DNA from: Leptotrichia shahii
GTDB taxonomy: Bacteria; Fusobacteriota; Fusobacteriia; Fusobacteriales; Leptotrichiaceae
Assembly: GCF_008327825.1 (NCBI RefSeq)
Contig: NZ_AP019827.1
Span: 186,001 to 250,000, forward strand
DNA length: 64,000 nucleotides
Reading direction: 5' to 3'
Part shown: in pieces, positions 53,187 to 62,484 of the stretch
Layout: each line of letters opens with the position of its first letter
Position numbering within the stretch: the stretch's first letter is position 1
Notes under the pieces: model-generated
Databases searched by the model: none
What the model was told of the DNA's origin: nothing
What the model saw: only the letters and a program-made list of their open reading frames with translations
Translations under genes and position numbers: made by a program

Positions 53187-54479
53187 TTAAAATTTATGTG
53201 TGTATCCAATTGTGAATACATTTACGTTTTTATCATATTTTACTTTTGATTTATCAATAGTAACTCCTGGAAGGGAAGTTTTCTCACGTTTTCCGTTGGA
53301 AGAATTATAGTTTACATGTGCTAGTCCAAATTTCCATTCTGAAGATTCTGTTGGTTTATAAGTAAGACCAGTTGCGTAAATTTGAGAATTTATCGCATAT
53401 TCTACATCAGAGAATGATTCTTTTTTGGCTCCAGTGTCTGCATAGTTGAATCCGGCATGCCAAGTAAATTTATCATTAATTCTATAGTCTGCTCCAAAGT
53501 TTACTTCATATCCGTCATTATATTTAAATCTGTCTATTTTTGCGGCTTTGTTGAAATAATGTGTATATCCGCCAGAAAAAGTCCATTTGTTTACATCTTT
53601 TGAAACTCCTAATGCCAAAACTCCTGGCAAGTCACGTCTTAAATTAACTCCATCTGCATATTCTGGATAGAAGAATGAAATTCCTAAAGGTCGTCCTGCA
53701 AGAAGCATTTTATTATTTTCCTGAGCTTTTGACTTAAATTTTAATTTTACAGGTGTTTCATATTTTACTGCAAAATTTAAAGTATCAGTAGGTCTGTAGT
53801 CAAATCCGATGATTCCTCCAATTCCTTGGGCATTACGTTTTGAGTTCATTGATAAATAATTTTTGTTAAGACCGATAGCTGCTCCTACAAGTGGATTATA
53901 ACTGTATTGTGCTTCCCCATCTAATTTTCTGTGAGCATAAACGTATTTAAGACCGCCTGACATTGAGAAAGTATCGTTGAATTTATAGGCACTTCCGAGC
54001 ATTAGCTGATAGTAACGGTTTTGTCCTGTAAAACGGTTTTTTACAACTTTCGCTCCGAGCTTTCCTCCAGTAATATTGTTAAAAGTTTCTCCAGCCAGTT
54101 CAATTCCAGCAACTCCATCGTTATAACGAAGAGTAGCTCCGCCTGCAATAACGCTTAGATTTCCAAAAAATGAGTAATTATTTTTTTTGTATAAAAGATT
54201 AAATGAAGGTGCTCCTGCATATCTATGTGATTTTAATTTTTTCCCATTTAATGTCATTGATTCATCAATCATTGAATTTTGTAAATTTGCATTAATATAA
54301 GTTCCATCATCTAAAAAAGCAGTTCCTGCTGGATTATAAAAGGCACCTTCTACAGAAATTTGTCCTGTTTGAGATGGATTTTGAAAGTATGAGGCTGAAT
54401 TATTTGATAAATAATCAATACTTGCTGCATTTGAAAAAATTGCAGTTAAAACTGATAGAATGGCTATTTTTAATTTCAT
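53187..54479 (-). CDS. FadL/OmpP1/TodX-type outer membrane transporter
   Basis: 430 residues. Signal peptide at about 1-18 (IAILSVLTAIFSNAA), then SIDYLSNNSASYFQNPSQTG and the family's NPAGTAF motif. The long beta-barrel ends FTIGYTHKF with the terminal Phe that is recognised by BamA. FadL-type channels pass long-chain fatty acids or other hydrophobic molecules across the outer membrane. AAGGAGAAAAAAT precedes the minus-strand ATG. Substrate unknown. It has its own 536-bp upstream region. Confidence 0.9.
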   Translation of the reverse strand: MKLKIAILSVLTAIFSNAASIDYLSNNSASYFQNPSQTGQISVEGAFYNPAGTAFLDDGTYINANLQNSMIDESMTLNGKKLKSHRYAGAPSFNLLYKKNNYSFFGNLSVIAGGATLRYNDGVAGIELAGETFNNITGGKLGAKVVKNRFTGQNRYYQLMLGSAYKFNDTFSMSGGLKYVYAHRKLDGEAQYSYNPLVGAAIGLNKNYLSMNSKRNAQGIGGIIGFDYRPTDTLNFAVKYETPVKLKFKSKAQENNKMLLAGRPLGISFFYPEYADGVNLRRDLPGVLALGVSKDVNKWTFSGGYTHYFNKAAKIDRFKYNDGYEVNFGADYRINDKFTWHAGFNYADTGAKKESFSDVEYAINSQIYATGLTYKPTESSEWKFGLAHVNYNSSNGKREKTSLPGVTIDKSKVKYDKNVNVFTIGYTHKF

Positions 54480-55015
54480 AATTTTTTCTCCTTATTTTTA
54501 ATTTCTGTTTTTTCATTTTGTTGTAGTTATTTATAAAATTTAAATAATATACATTTTTAAATTTTAATTTTTTTTAAATTTTTTATAAGAAATTTATAAA
54601 TGTTGCTATTATTTTATTTTTATAACTTCTACTTTTAAAATTTATCATTTTTATTAATATATTTATTTGATAAAATTTTAAGTACAGATAATATAACATG
54701 TGTTATATAAAAAGTCAATAAATTTATTTTGATAATAAAAGTTTTTTTGACCAATATGTCGAGCAATTTATTTTATTCAATAATTTAAGTCAAGAGAATG
54801 AGTCATATAATTGAGTTTAATTTTTTCTAAGCGAAAAAAACATATATAATAATAGATTTTTATGTAAATTTATGATAAAATAAAAAAGATGTTTTCTCTT
54901 GAACATAAATTTTGAAAATACAAGAAAAGATAAAGAAAGCATAGATGGAAATTAGGACAATGAAAATAATTATCCTTTTCAAAAAAAACAGAGAAGAGGA
55001 GGTAAAAAACGTGAG
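54480..55015. other. Divergent intergenic region between fadL-like gene and tamB
   Basis: 536 bp, very AT-rich, no element of the A-D families and no open frame. It holds an 8-2-8 inverted repeat (54691-54708) and a TATAAT at 54845-54850 that may serve tamB (no good -35). A GAGGAGG ribosome-binding site ends at 55002, 13 bases before the tamB ATG, slightly long. Confidence 0.5.
54691..54708. promoter_or_regulatory. 8-2-8 inverted repeat, candidate operator
   Basis: ATATAACA-TG-TGTTATAT is a perfect inverted repeat with a two-base centre, 212 bp before the FadL-like start and 308 bp before tamB. Confidence 0.4.
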
Positions 55016-58000
55016 ATGAAATACATAAAGAGATCTTTGATTGTATTTATTTTTCTTCTAATGTCTTTATTTGCGTTAAAGTTTTATATTTCGACAAAAA
55101 ACTTTAGGGGCGTACTGACTTCAATTTTGAAGAGCAGCGGACTGAACGTTGAATTTAGGGCTGTCAAGTTAATCGGGTTTAGTAAAATTCAAATTGACAA
55201 CTTGAAAGTTAAAGATCTTAAGGGAAATGTAGTTATTGATGCTAAAAAAACTACGGCTGGAATAAGTCTTCTTATGCCGACAAGGCTTAATAGAATTGAC
55301 GTGTATAATGGAACTGTAAATTTAGAACGTAGAAAAAATGAAGATTATAATATTCTTCATGTAATAAAAACAGATCCTAAAAAGCCAAAGACATTTGATC
55401 CAACAAGTAGAATCGGAAAACTTCATATTCACAATACAGTTTTAAATTATACAGATGTAACTTATACTAAAAAAATAAGTAAAACATTGAAAAAAGTGAA
55501 TGGAAGATTGGAAACATCAAAATCTCGTGGTTTCTCACTTGTTGCAAAAGGTTCTGGAAATAAAAGCCAAGATGGGAAAACTGAAGTGTTAAAGATTGAA
55601 TTAAAAAGCCTTATGAAATCTAAGCAATCAATTTATTCAATGTTTGATAAAATAAAAAACAGCGATGAAAGAAGAAAAGAATTTCGTCTGAATTTTGGTT
55701 TTGAAAATGTTGGAATAACTGAAGAACTGGGACAATATGTACCTCTTGATATGATAAAGGTAAAAGGCGGAACACTTACAGGTGTATTAAAATTAGAACA
55801 CGATAAAATCAAAAAGGCAATGCAAGTTTTAGGAAGTTTGAAAATTAAAAATGGAAAATTGACTTATGTTGATTTTGATGGTGATATTGAAGATGTTAAT
55901 GCTGTTATTGATTTGAAAAAAGATAAGATCACAGTAAATGCAAATACCAAGTTAAGTGAAAGTCCAGTAACTTTGACATTGGCGTATTTTATACAAAATC
56001 AAAAACTGAACTTAAAACTGGTTACAGATAAACTTCCATTTGAGCAAATTGCACGGTATAAAATAATTAAAGGTTCAAAAATTTCAGCTGAAGGTGCGGT
56101 TACAGGAAATCTTGAAGTAAATGTCGATACAAAAAATAAAAAGACAGCACTTACTGGGAAATTTTCTTCAGATAACATAAATATTTCAAATTATAATTTT
56201 CAAAATATAAAAACTTCTATGAAAATTGCAGATGAAAAACTGACTTTAACTGATACATCTTTCTTATTTAATGAAGAATTTTCAGGATTTAAAGTAAATG
56301 AAGATGTTAAAGTCGGAAAATTTGAATATGATCTGAAAAAGAAAACTGGTACAGGAAATTATGTATTAAGCAACCTTGGTTCTGATTTTGACATTAAAAA
56401 AATTACTGGAAGTGCTAAAATATCGCCGAAAAATATCATAACAGGTACGGTGAGATCCAATGTTCTAAAAGGTAGATATACAGTAAATCCAAAAGCACAG
56501 ACAGTTGCAGTAAATGCAAGAAGTAACGGTTATTTTACTGTAAATTATAGTAGCAAGGCTTATAAAATCAGTCCTGATGTTGACAATCTAGTTGTGAAGT
56601 TTAACAGTAAAAATATACTTCGTTCTGGAATAATTAAGGCAAGAGTAAAAGATTTATCAGTTCCTTTTATAAAAGCTATAAAGGTCAAGGTAAGAATTCG
56701 TAATGGAAATTACAGAATAAGCGGAACAGCTGGAATGAAAGGTGGGGGAGTATTAAATATAAGCGGAACAACAACTTCCAATATGAAACATTCATACTCC
56801 CTTAATTTGCCAAAAGAAGTTGATATTGCAAAGTTGTTAAGGGCTAATGGATACAACTTTAACGGGCTGGATAAGGCAAAATTGCCTGCAACTGCAGAAG
56901 CCAGGATTAATGGTGTAAATAATAAGTTTTCTGGAACTTATGAAATCCATAGCCCTTATGGTGAATATCTGGGAAAGTATAAAAATTTACATGTTAATGG
57001 TAAAATTAATGATTTGACAAATTTGGATATGACAGTCAATGCAAAGGTAAAAGAACTGCAGTTTGAAAATCAGCGTTTGAGAAATGTAACAGCTAATCTT
57101 GGAATAAAGGATAATGCTGTTAATATCGCAAGTATAAGAAATGAAAACCTGAATGCAAGTGGTACATATAACATCAAATCTGGTAAAATAGATATAACTG
57201 CAGGATTAAAAAATTATATGTTCACTAATAATAATTTGCCCTCTAAAATGAATGTAAAAATTGGAACATTAAATGCTAATTTGACAGGAACGGCAGATAA
57301 ACTTTCTGGAAATTATGAACTTTATAGTCCTTATGGGGAATATGTAGTGGAATACGAGAAATTGCATGCCAATGGCAAAATCAATAATTTATTAAATCTA
57401 GATCTGACAGCTAACGCAAAAATGGATGAATTATGGCTTAATTATCAGCGTTTAAAGGATGTAACAGCTAATCTCGGAATAAAAGATAATGTTGTTAATA
57501 TCGCAAGTATAAGAAATGAAAACCTGAATGCAAGTGGTAAATATAACATTAAATCTGGTAACATGGATATAAATGCAGCATTAAAAGATTATATGCTTTA
57601 TGACACTTCTCCATATAAAGTGAATTTAAAAGTTAAAAATTTGGATGCAAATTTAACAGGAACAGTAGATAAACTTTCTGGAAGTATAATAATGCCATCT
57701 GCACCAACAACAATAAAATCAACTTATGTAGGTGATACAAACGCATCAATTAGTATAAAGGATGGGATTATGAGATTTGACGATGTGACTTTACGTGAAA
57801 ATAAACTAAATGGAACTTATGATCTTAAAACTGGAATTTCAGATATTGAGCTTAGTTTAAATGAGCCAGATATTCCAAAACTTTTGGATATGAAAGAGTT
57901 GACATTTGGAACGAAGTCAAATCTTAAGCTTAAGGGAAATTTAAATAATTTTAACTTGGAAGGACAGTTAGCTTTAAATAATATGAGTCTTAAAAGTTAT

Positions 58001-59992
58001 AAAATTCCGCATATTGTTGCAGATATTAAATATTCTAATGGAACTACAGATAAATTGTTTAAGTATGGAACATTTGATTTGCAAAAGTTGAGATTTATTG
58101 GAGATAATCAGGAAACATTATTTGAAACACAGACTAAATTTGATTTAGCAAATGTAAATATTGATTATCAGTTGGAAAAACAAAAATTTTCGCTTGATTC
58201 GATACAGGACTTAAAAGATAAGGGATATAGTGGAGATATAGATTTTGGATTCTTTTATCGTGGAAGTTTTGAGAAATTTATAACTGGAGTTAAGATAAAG
58301 TCAGATTCAGTTAAACTTAGTGGATTTCCTGTGAAAAATGTGGATATTGATTTACAAGCTGATGAAAAAGCTTTAAATATTGGACAATTTTATTTAGAAT
58401 ATGAAAAAAATCCACTTCTTGTAAATGGATATGTCCAATTTATACCAGTAAAGTATAATGTTTCTATGTTAGCAAAAGACTTTAACTTGGATTTCTTAGG
58501 GATTAATAAAGATATAGAGCAAGCAAGTGGAGTTGCGAATATAGATGCGATTTTCTCAAATGAAGCTACAACAGGTCATATTTTGTTGAATAACTTTAAT
58601 TATAAAACAAAGGATAAATTGACGCTTATAGATAACGTGAATACTGATATTAATCTTAAAAATAATAAACTTATAGTAAATAGGCTAGATGGTGGATATA
58701 ATGGAGGAACTTTTAAAGTAACAGGAGATTTGGATGTTCCAACTATTCCTAATGATTTTATGAAGACAAAGCGTCTGGAACTTGGAAAATTTGAATTGAA
58801 TGCAAACCTTAACAATGTAGGACTTCATTATGGAACGGGAATAGATTTCGCACTTAGTGGAAATGCAATATTTACAGAAAACAGATTGTTTGGAGATCTT
58901 GTTGTGAATAATGCTCAAATACGTGAGATTCCAAATTTTAATTCATCAAATTCAGAAAATGCTGAAATGGAAAACTCAGAACAGCAGAAGAAAAAAGAAC
59001 AAGATAAAACAATTGTAGAAGGAATTGTAGAAGAGGTAATTGACAAAATATTAAAGCAGTATACAGTTGAATTAAATGTTCAAGCTGGTGACAATGTAAA
59101 AATTAATATTCCAAATGTAAGCATTGTGAGAAATATAAAAGGGACAGTAAAAGGTTCATCTGAAATTACTTATGCTGATAGTCAAATTGGAATAGATGGA
59201 GAGTATGGAATTACAAAAGGTTCTTTTTCTGTAAATGGTAATGATTTTAAAATTGAAGGGGCAGAGATAAGATTTGTTCCATCTATTAATGGCCTAACAG
59301 CGTCTGTATCAGATCCATTTGTGATTTTTGATGCTAGTACAGTAGTAAATGGTGATAGGATTGAAATAAGTGTAAATGGAAATATAAGTAATCCTGAGAT
59401 TAGATTTACATCTTCTTCTGGAAAAACTAGAGAAGAAATAATATCATTACTTGCATTTAATACTGTAATTGGAAATAGTGATAAGCCTGGTGAAAATAAG
59501 GATAATTCAGCCGATGGAGTAGTAGTGGCAGGATCCTTAGTCAATACTGCATTAAATGAACTGTTTCTTTCATCAGTAACTGGTAAAATAAAAGATGTAT
59601 TAGGAATATCAAAATTCAATGTTTCTACGAATGTTGACCGTTCAAATAAAACAGGAGAATATAGTGCGGCGACAACGCTTACACTGCAGAATAATTTATA
59701 CAAGGATAGATTATTTTGGAATGCTTCAGTTAAATTTCCATATCAGACTTCAAAAAACGATGAAAAAAATCCAATTGGATATAATGCGTGGTTAAGTTAT
59801 GGTGTTTCAAATGGATTAGATTTAAGAATCGGAGGAGAAAGTCTGAAAAGATCTAGTTCTAGTACGAATATGAGTAACGGTGCAAAGATAAATTATTATT
59901 TTGGAGTCGATTTTTCAACGAAAGCTGATACATTTGGAGATCTTTTAAAAAAGATATTTAGGAAGAAAAAATTAGATACACTAAAAAAATAG
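55016..59992 (+). CDS. tamB: TamB, translocation and assembly module protein
   Basis: 1658 residues. A single N-terminal membrane anchor (SLIVFIFLLMSLFALKFYI) holds a long beta-helical periplasmic protein, and the DUF490 domain is at the C-terminus (AGSLVNTALNELFLSSVTGK onward). TamB-type bridges carry lipids or outer-membrane proteins between membranes. There is a recent internal tandem duplication: residues about 638-763 and 763-888 are nearly the same (period 125 residues, 375 bp). It starts 13 bp after the Shine-Dalgarno. bamA follows 8 bp after the stop. Most diderms pair TamB with TamA; here the partner in view is BamA. Confidence 0.93.
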   Translation: MKYIKRSLIVFIFLLMSLFALKFYISTKNFRGVLTSILKSSGLNVEFRAVKLIGFSKIQIDNLKVKDLKGNVVIDAKKTTAGISLLMPTRLNRIDVYNGTVNLERRKNEDYNILHVIKTDPKKPKTFDPTSRIGKLHIHNTVLNYTDVTYTKKISKTLKKVNGRLETSKSRGFSLVAKGSGNKSQDGKTEVLKIELKSLMKSKQSIYSMFDKIKNSDERRKEFRLNFGFENVGITEELGQYVPLDMIKVKGGTLTGVLKLEHDKIKKAMQVLGSLKIKNGKLTYVDFDGDIEDVNAVIDLKKDKITVNANTKLSESPVTLTLAYFIQNQKLNLKLVTDKLPFEQIARYKIIKGSKISAEGAVTGNLEVNVDTKNKKTALTGKFSSDNINISNYNFQNIKTSMKIADEKLTLTDTSFLFNEEFSGFKVNEDVKVGKFEYDLKKKTGTGNYVLSNLGSDFDIKKITGSAKISPKNIITGTVRSNVLKGRYTVNPKAQTVAVNARSNGYFTVNYSSKAYKISPDVDNLVVKFNSKNILRSGIIKARVKDLSVPFIKAIKVKVRIRNGNYRISGTAGMKGGGVLNISGTTTSNMKHSYSLNLPKEVDIAKLLRANGYNFNGLDKAKLPATAEARINGVNNKFSGTYEIHSPYGEYLGKYKNLHVNGKINDLTNLDMTVNAKVKELQFENQRLRNVTANLGIKDNAVNIASIRNENLNASGTYNIKSGKIDITAGLKNYMFTNNNLPSKMNVKIGTLNANLTGTADKLSGNYELYSPYGEYVVEYEKLHANGKINNLLNLDLTANAKMDELWLNYQRLKDVTANLGIKDNVVNIASIRNENLNASGKYNIKSGNMDINAALKDYMLYDTSPYKVNLKVKNLDANLTGTVDKLSGSIIMPSAPTTIKSTYVGDTNASISIKDGIMRFDDVTLRENKLNGTYDLKTGISDIELSLNEPDIPKLLDMKELTFGTKSNLKLKGNLNNFNLEGQLALNNMSLKSYKIPHIVADIKYSNGTTDKLFKYGTFDLQKLRFIGDNQETLFETQTKFDLANVNIDYQLEKQKFSLDSIQDLKDKGYSGDIDFGFFYRGSFEKFITGVKIKSDSVKLSGFPVKNVDIDLQADEKALNIGQFYLEYEKNPLLVNGYVQFIPVKYNVSMLAKDFNLDFLGINKDIEQASGVANIDAIFSNEATTGHILLNNFNYKTKDKLTLIDNVNTDINLKNNKLIVNRLDGGYNGGTFKVTGDLDVPTIPNDFMKTKRLELGKFELNANLNNVGLHYGTGIDFALSGNAIFTENRLFGDLVVNNAQIREIPNFNSSNSENAEMENSEQQKKKEQDKTIVEGIVEEVIDKILKQYTVELNVQAGDNVKINIPNVSIVRNIKGTVKGSSEITYADSQIGIDGEYGITKGSFSVNGNDFKIEGAEIRFVPSINGLTASVSDPFVIFDASTVVNGDRIEISVNGNISNPEIRFTSSSGKTREEIISLLAFNTVIGNSDKPGENKDNSADGVVVAGSLVNTALNELFLSSVTGKIKDVLGISKFNVSTNVDRSNKTGEYSAATTLTLQNNLYKDRLFWNASVKFPYQTSKNDEKNPIGYNAWLSYGVSNGLDLRIGGESLKRSSSSTNMSNGAKINYYFGVDFSTKADTFGDLLKKIFRKKKLDTLKK
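56930..57680 (+). repeat. Internal 375-bp tandem duplication in tamB
   Basis: Two consecutive copies with a period of exactly 375 bp: AGCCCTTATGGTGAATAT at 56951 matches AGTCCTTATGGGGAATAT at 57326, and AGCTAATCTTGGAATAAA at 57091 matches 57466. Blocks of nearly 80 bp around 57091 and 57466 differ at only a few positions. Confidence 0.9.
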
Positions 59993-60000
59993 GAGGAAAA

Positions 60001-62331
60001 ATGTCAAAACAAAGAGTAAGAAATAAAATTTATGCTTTGATCATTACGGTGACATTATTTATGTCTGTAAATAATTTATCGGAAGCTGAAGAAAAAAGCA
60101 CAGTAGCTGGAATGGAATTGGCGGATAATGCAGGTAGAATATCTAGCCGTGAAGAGTTAGATAACGATGATAGAATTTCAGACATTAAAAGCAGATATAC
60201 TACTGAAGAAGTAGAACTTGGTAATGAATTATCGAGTAAAAAGGCTAAAAAAAATAGAAGAAATTCAGCACGTCAAGCAGCAAAAGGAAAAGGTAAAACA
60301 AATAATGTATTTGAAGCAGATAGAGAAACAAAACATGATTTAAAAGTTGGTTCGATTGAATTTTCAAATTTAAAAGAGTTATCTCCAGATTTGTTATTGT
60401 CAAAAATACCTGTAAAATCAGGGGATAGCTATACTAATAAAAAACTTAGTGATATTTATCTTTCACTTAAAAGACTGGGATACATCTCGGAAGCAAATGT
60501 TTATCCCAAAATTCGTGGAAATACTGTAAATATAATGGTTGAAGTTGCAGAAGTTGAAAATGCTTCAGCAATTATTCAAAGAAAACAAATGCAAGAAGAG
60601 ATGAAAAAAGAGACAGAATATACTGTAGCAAGTATTGATATTGAAGGATTGCAAACTCGTAGAAAAGAAGAATATCTAAAGAATTTGCCAATTAAGCCAG
60701 GAGATATTTTCGTACCGCAAAAGGCAGTTGATGGAGCACAAAAAATATTTGACTCTGGATATTTTTCAACAGTTGAACCAAAAATTGACAGAAAAGCGGA
60801 TAATACTGTTTCAATAGTTTATGAAGTAAAAGAAAATCCAGCTATTCAAAGTATAAGTTTTGAAGGAAATACACTGTATAAAGATGCTGAGTTAGAAAAA
60901 GCTTTAGGCATAAAAAAAGGTGAAATTTTAAACGGTAATTTATTGAATCCTGATAAGAATGGAATAATAAAGTTATACAATAAGGATGGATATTCTGTTG
61001 CAAGAATTGAGTCAATAAACGTTTCAAATGAAGGGGATATAAAAATAGGATTGTCTGAAGGAGTTGTTGATTCTGTAGAATTTGAAAAGGCGCCTTCTAG
61101 AAAGGATAATGAAAGACAGTCTGAAAAACGTTCTGTCTTAAGAACAAAACCTTATATATTTGAGAGAGTTCAAAAAATAAAACCTGGACAAATTTTTCAA
61201 ACTAAAAATATAAAGGATACGGTAGAAGAACTTTACAGAACAGGAATGTTTACTTCAATAGAGCCAGTTCTTGAAGGAAAAGAGGATGATCCAAATGCAA
61301 GAGTTGTAAAATTACTTGTAGAAGAACGTCCAACTACTACAATTAATGGAAGTATTTCTTATGGAACTTCTGTTGGTTTAGTAGGGGAACTTAAACTAGC
61401 AGATTCAAACTTCTTGGGAAAAGGTCAAGATGCCGCAATTACTTTATCAGCTTCAAATAAAGGAGATAAAACATTTGATATTAGCTGGTTTGATCCTTGG
61501 ATAAGAGGAACTGAACGTGTTCAAGCAGGAGGAACAATTTACTGGAATGTATCAGTTGATGACAATGCTGATCCAGATGAAGTGGAAAAAGTTAAAAAAA
61601 TTGGTACTCGTTGGACAATTGGTAAAGGACTTAATAGCGATCTTTATGTAAGATTGGCAGCAAGATACGATCATTATGAAGAATTATTCTCAAATAAAAA
61701 AGTAAATGATAAATATAATTTGCTTGCAGTAGGGCCATCATTAATTTATGATACAAGAAATAATCAATATAGTCCTACAAAAGGAATTTATTCAATATTT
61801 TCTTATGAAAGAGGAGAACTTATAAATGATCCTAGAAAGTATGATCAGTTTGAAGCCGATTTAAGAGCTTATCATCCAACATTCTTTGGTGATAAAAATG
61901 TAATGGCGTATAGAGTAGCTTGGGGATCAACAGGAAGCGGAACACCGGAAGCATTGAGATTTAGCATAGGTGGAGCTGAATCAATTCGTGGATATGATTA
62001 TAGTGCATTTGATGGATATGATAAATTTCATGCAACTATTGAAAATAGAACAAAAATCAATGACACGTTGCAGCTAGTAGCATTCTTTGATATAGGAAAT
62101 GCTTGGCAAAAGGAGTCAAAAGATCCTATTACTGGTAAAAAAATCTATAAACCAAATAGAAAAGATGCTCATGACTTTAAAGATCTTAAAAAAGGTTATG
62201 GAGTTGGGGTAAGATTGAATACGCCAATTGGACCGTTAAGATTTGATTATGGTTGGCCTATGGATCCAGAGAAAAAAGGTGAGAAAAAAGATAAAGGTAA
62301 ATTTTACTTTAGCTTTGGACAATCATTCTAG
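60001..62331 (+). CDS. bamA: Outer membrane protein assembly factor BamA
   Basis: 776 residues. Signal peptide (YALIITVTLFMSVNNLSEAE), then an unusual Lys/Arg-rich linker (about 75-105, SSKKAKKNRRNSARQAAKGK). I count four POTRA repeats (VGSIEFSNLKELSPDLLLSK; VASIDIEGLQTRRKEEYLKN; IQSISFEGNTLYKDAELEKA; VEFEKA...RVQKIKPGQIFQTKNI), where E. coli has five. The Omp85 barrel has the RGYDYSAFDG lid motif (VRGF/Y type) and ends FYFSFGQSF. It folds outer-membrane proteins. It begins 8 bp after tamB with AGGAGGAAAA, so both are made from one mRNA. Confidence 0.96.
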   Translation: MSKQRVRNKIYALIITVTLFMSVNNLSEAEEKSTVAGMELADNAGRISSREELDNDDRISDIKSRYTTEEVELGNELSSKKAKKNRRNSARQAAKGKGKTNNVFEADRETKHDLKVGSIEFSNLKELSPDLLLSKIPVKSGDSYTNKKLSDIYLSLKRLGYISEANVYPKIRGNTVNIMVEVAEVENASAIIQRKQMQEEMKKETEYTVASIDIEGLQTRRKEEYLKNLPIKPGDIFVPQKAVDGAQKIFDSGYFSTVEPKIDRKADNTVSIVYEVKENPAIQSISFEGNTLYKDAELEKALGIKKGEILNGNLLNPDKNGIIKLYNKDGYSVARIESINVSNEGDIKIGLSEGVVDSVEFEKAPSRKDNERQSEKRSVLRTKPYIFERVQKIKPGQIFQTKNIKDTVEELYRTGMFTSIEPVLEGKEDDPNARVVKLLVEERPTTTINGSISYGTSVGLVGELKLADSNFLGKGQDAAITLSASNKGDKTFDISWFDPWIRGTERVQAGGTIYWNVSVDDNADPDEVEKVKKIGTRWTIGKGLNSDLYVRLAARYDHYEELFSNKKVNDKYNLLAVGPSLIYDTRNNQYSPTKGIYSIFSYERGELINDPRKYDQFEADLRAYHPTFFGDKNVMAYRVAWGSTGSGTPEALRFSIGGAESIRGYDYSAFDGYDKFHATIENRTKINDTLQLVAFFDIGNAWQKESKDPITGKKIYKPNRKDAHDFKDLKKGYGVGVRLNTPIGPLRFDYGWPMDPEKKGEKKDKGKFYFSFGQSF

Positions 62332-62366
62332 TTTTTCAAATAAATAAAAAATAAAAATAGTTAAAG

Positions 62367-62395
62367 AGGGATGATTAATTTCATCCCTATAATTT
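62367..62395 (+). terminator. Hairpin after bamA
   Basis: AGGGATGA pairs with TCATCCCT around TTAATT, followed by ATAATTTTAT. Good 8-bp stem, weak T tail. It probably weakens read-through into lpxD. Confidence 0.6.
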
Positions 62396-62410
62396 TATAA
62401 AAGTTCTGTA

Positions 62411-62456
62411 AAAATACAGTGTTTGTCGTAATTTTTAGACTTTTACAGATGGCTAA
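62411..62456. repeat. D-family element, right-end remnant
   Basis: AAAAATACAGTGTTTGTCGT and TTTTTAGACTTTTACAGATGGCTA match the right arm of the D element at 9421-9579. The left arm and core are missing. It lies before the lpxD start, and makes the frame upstream of ATG 62485 look open. Confidence 0.6.
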
Positions 62457-62484
62457 AAGAAAAATAAATAAGGAGATGTTCAAA

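Noticed and set aside
59182-59703. Reverse-strand open frame of 173 codons inside tamB
   Set aside because: The plus-strand frame is the conserved DUF490 domain; the reverse frame has no start signal.
62419-62484. Longer lpxD reading frame starting at 62419
   Set aside because: The extension is translated from the D-family remnant and has no ribosome-binding site; AAGGAG supports ATG 62485.
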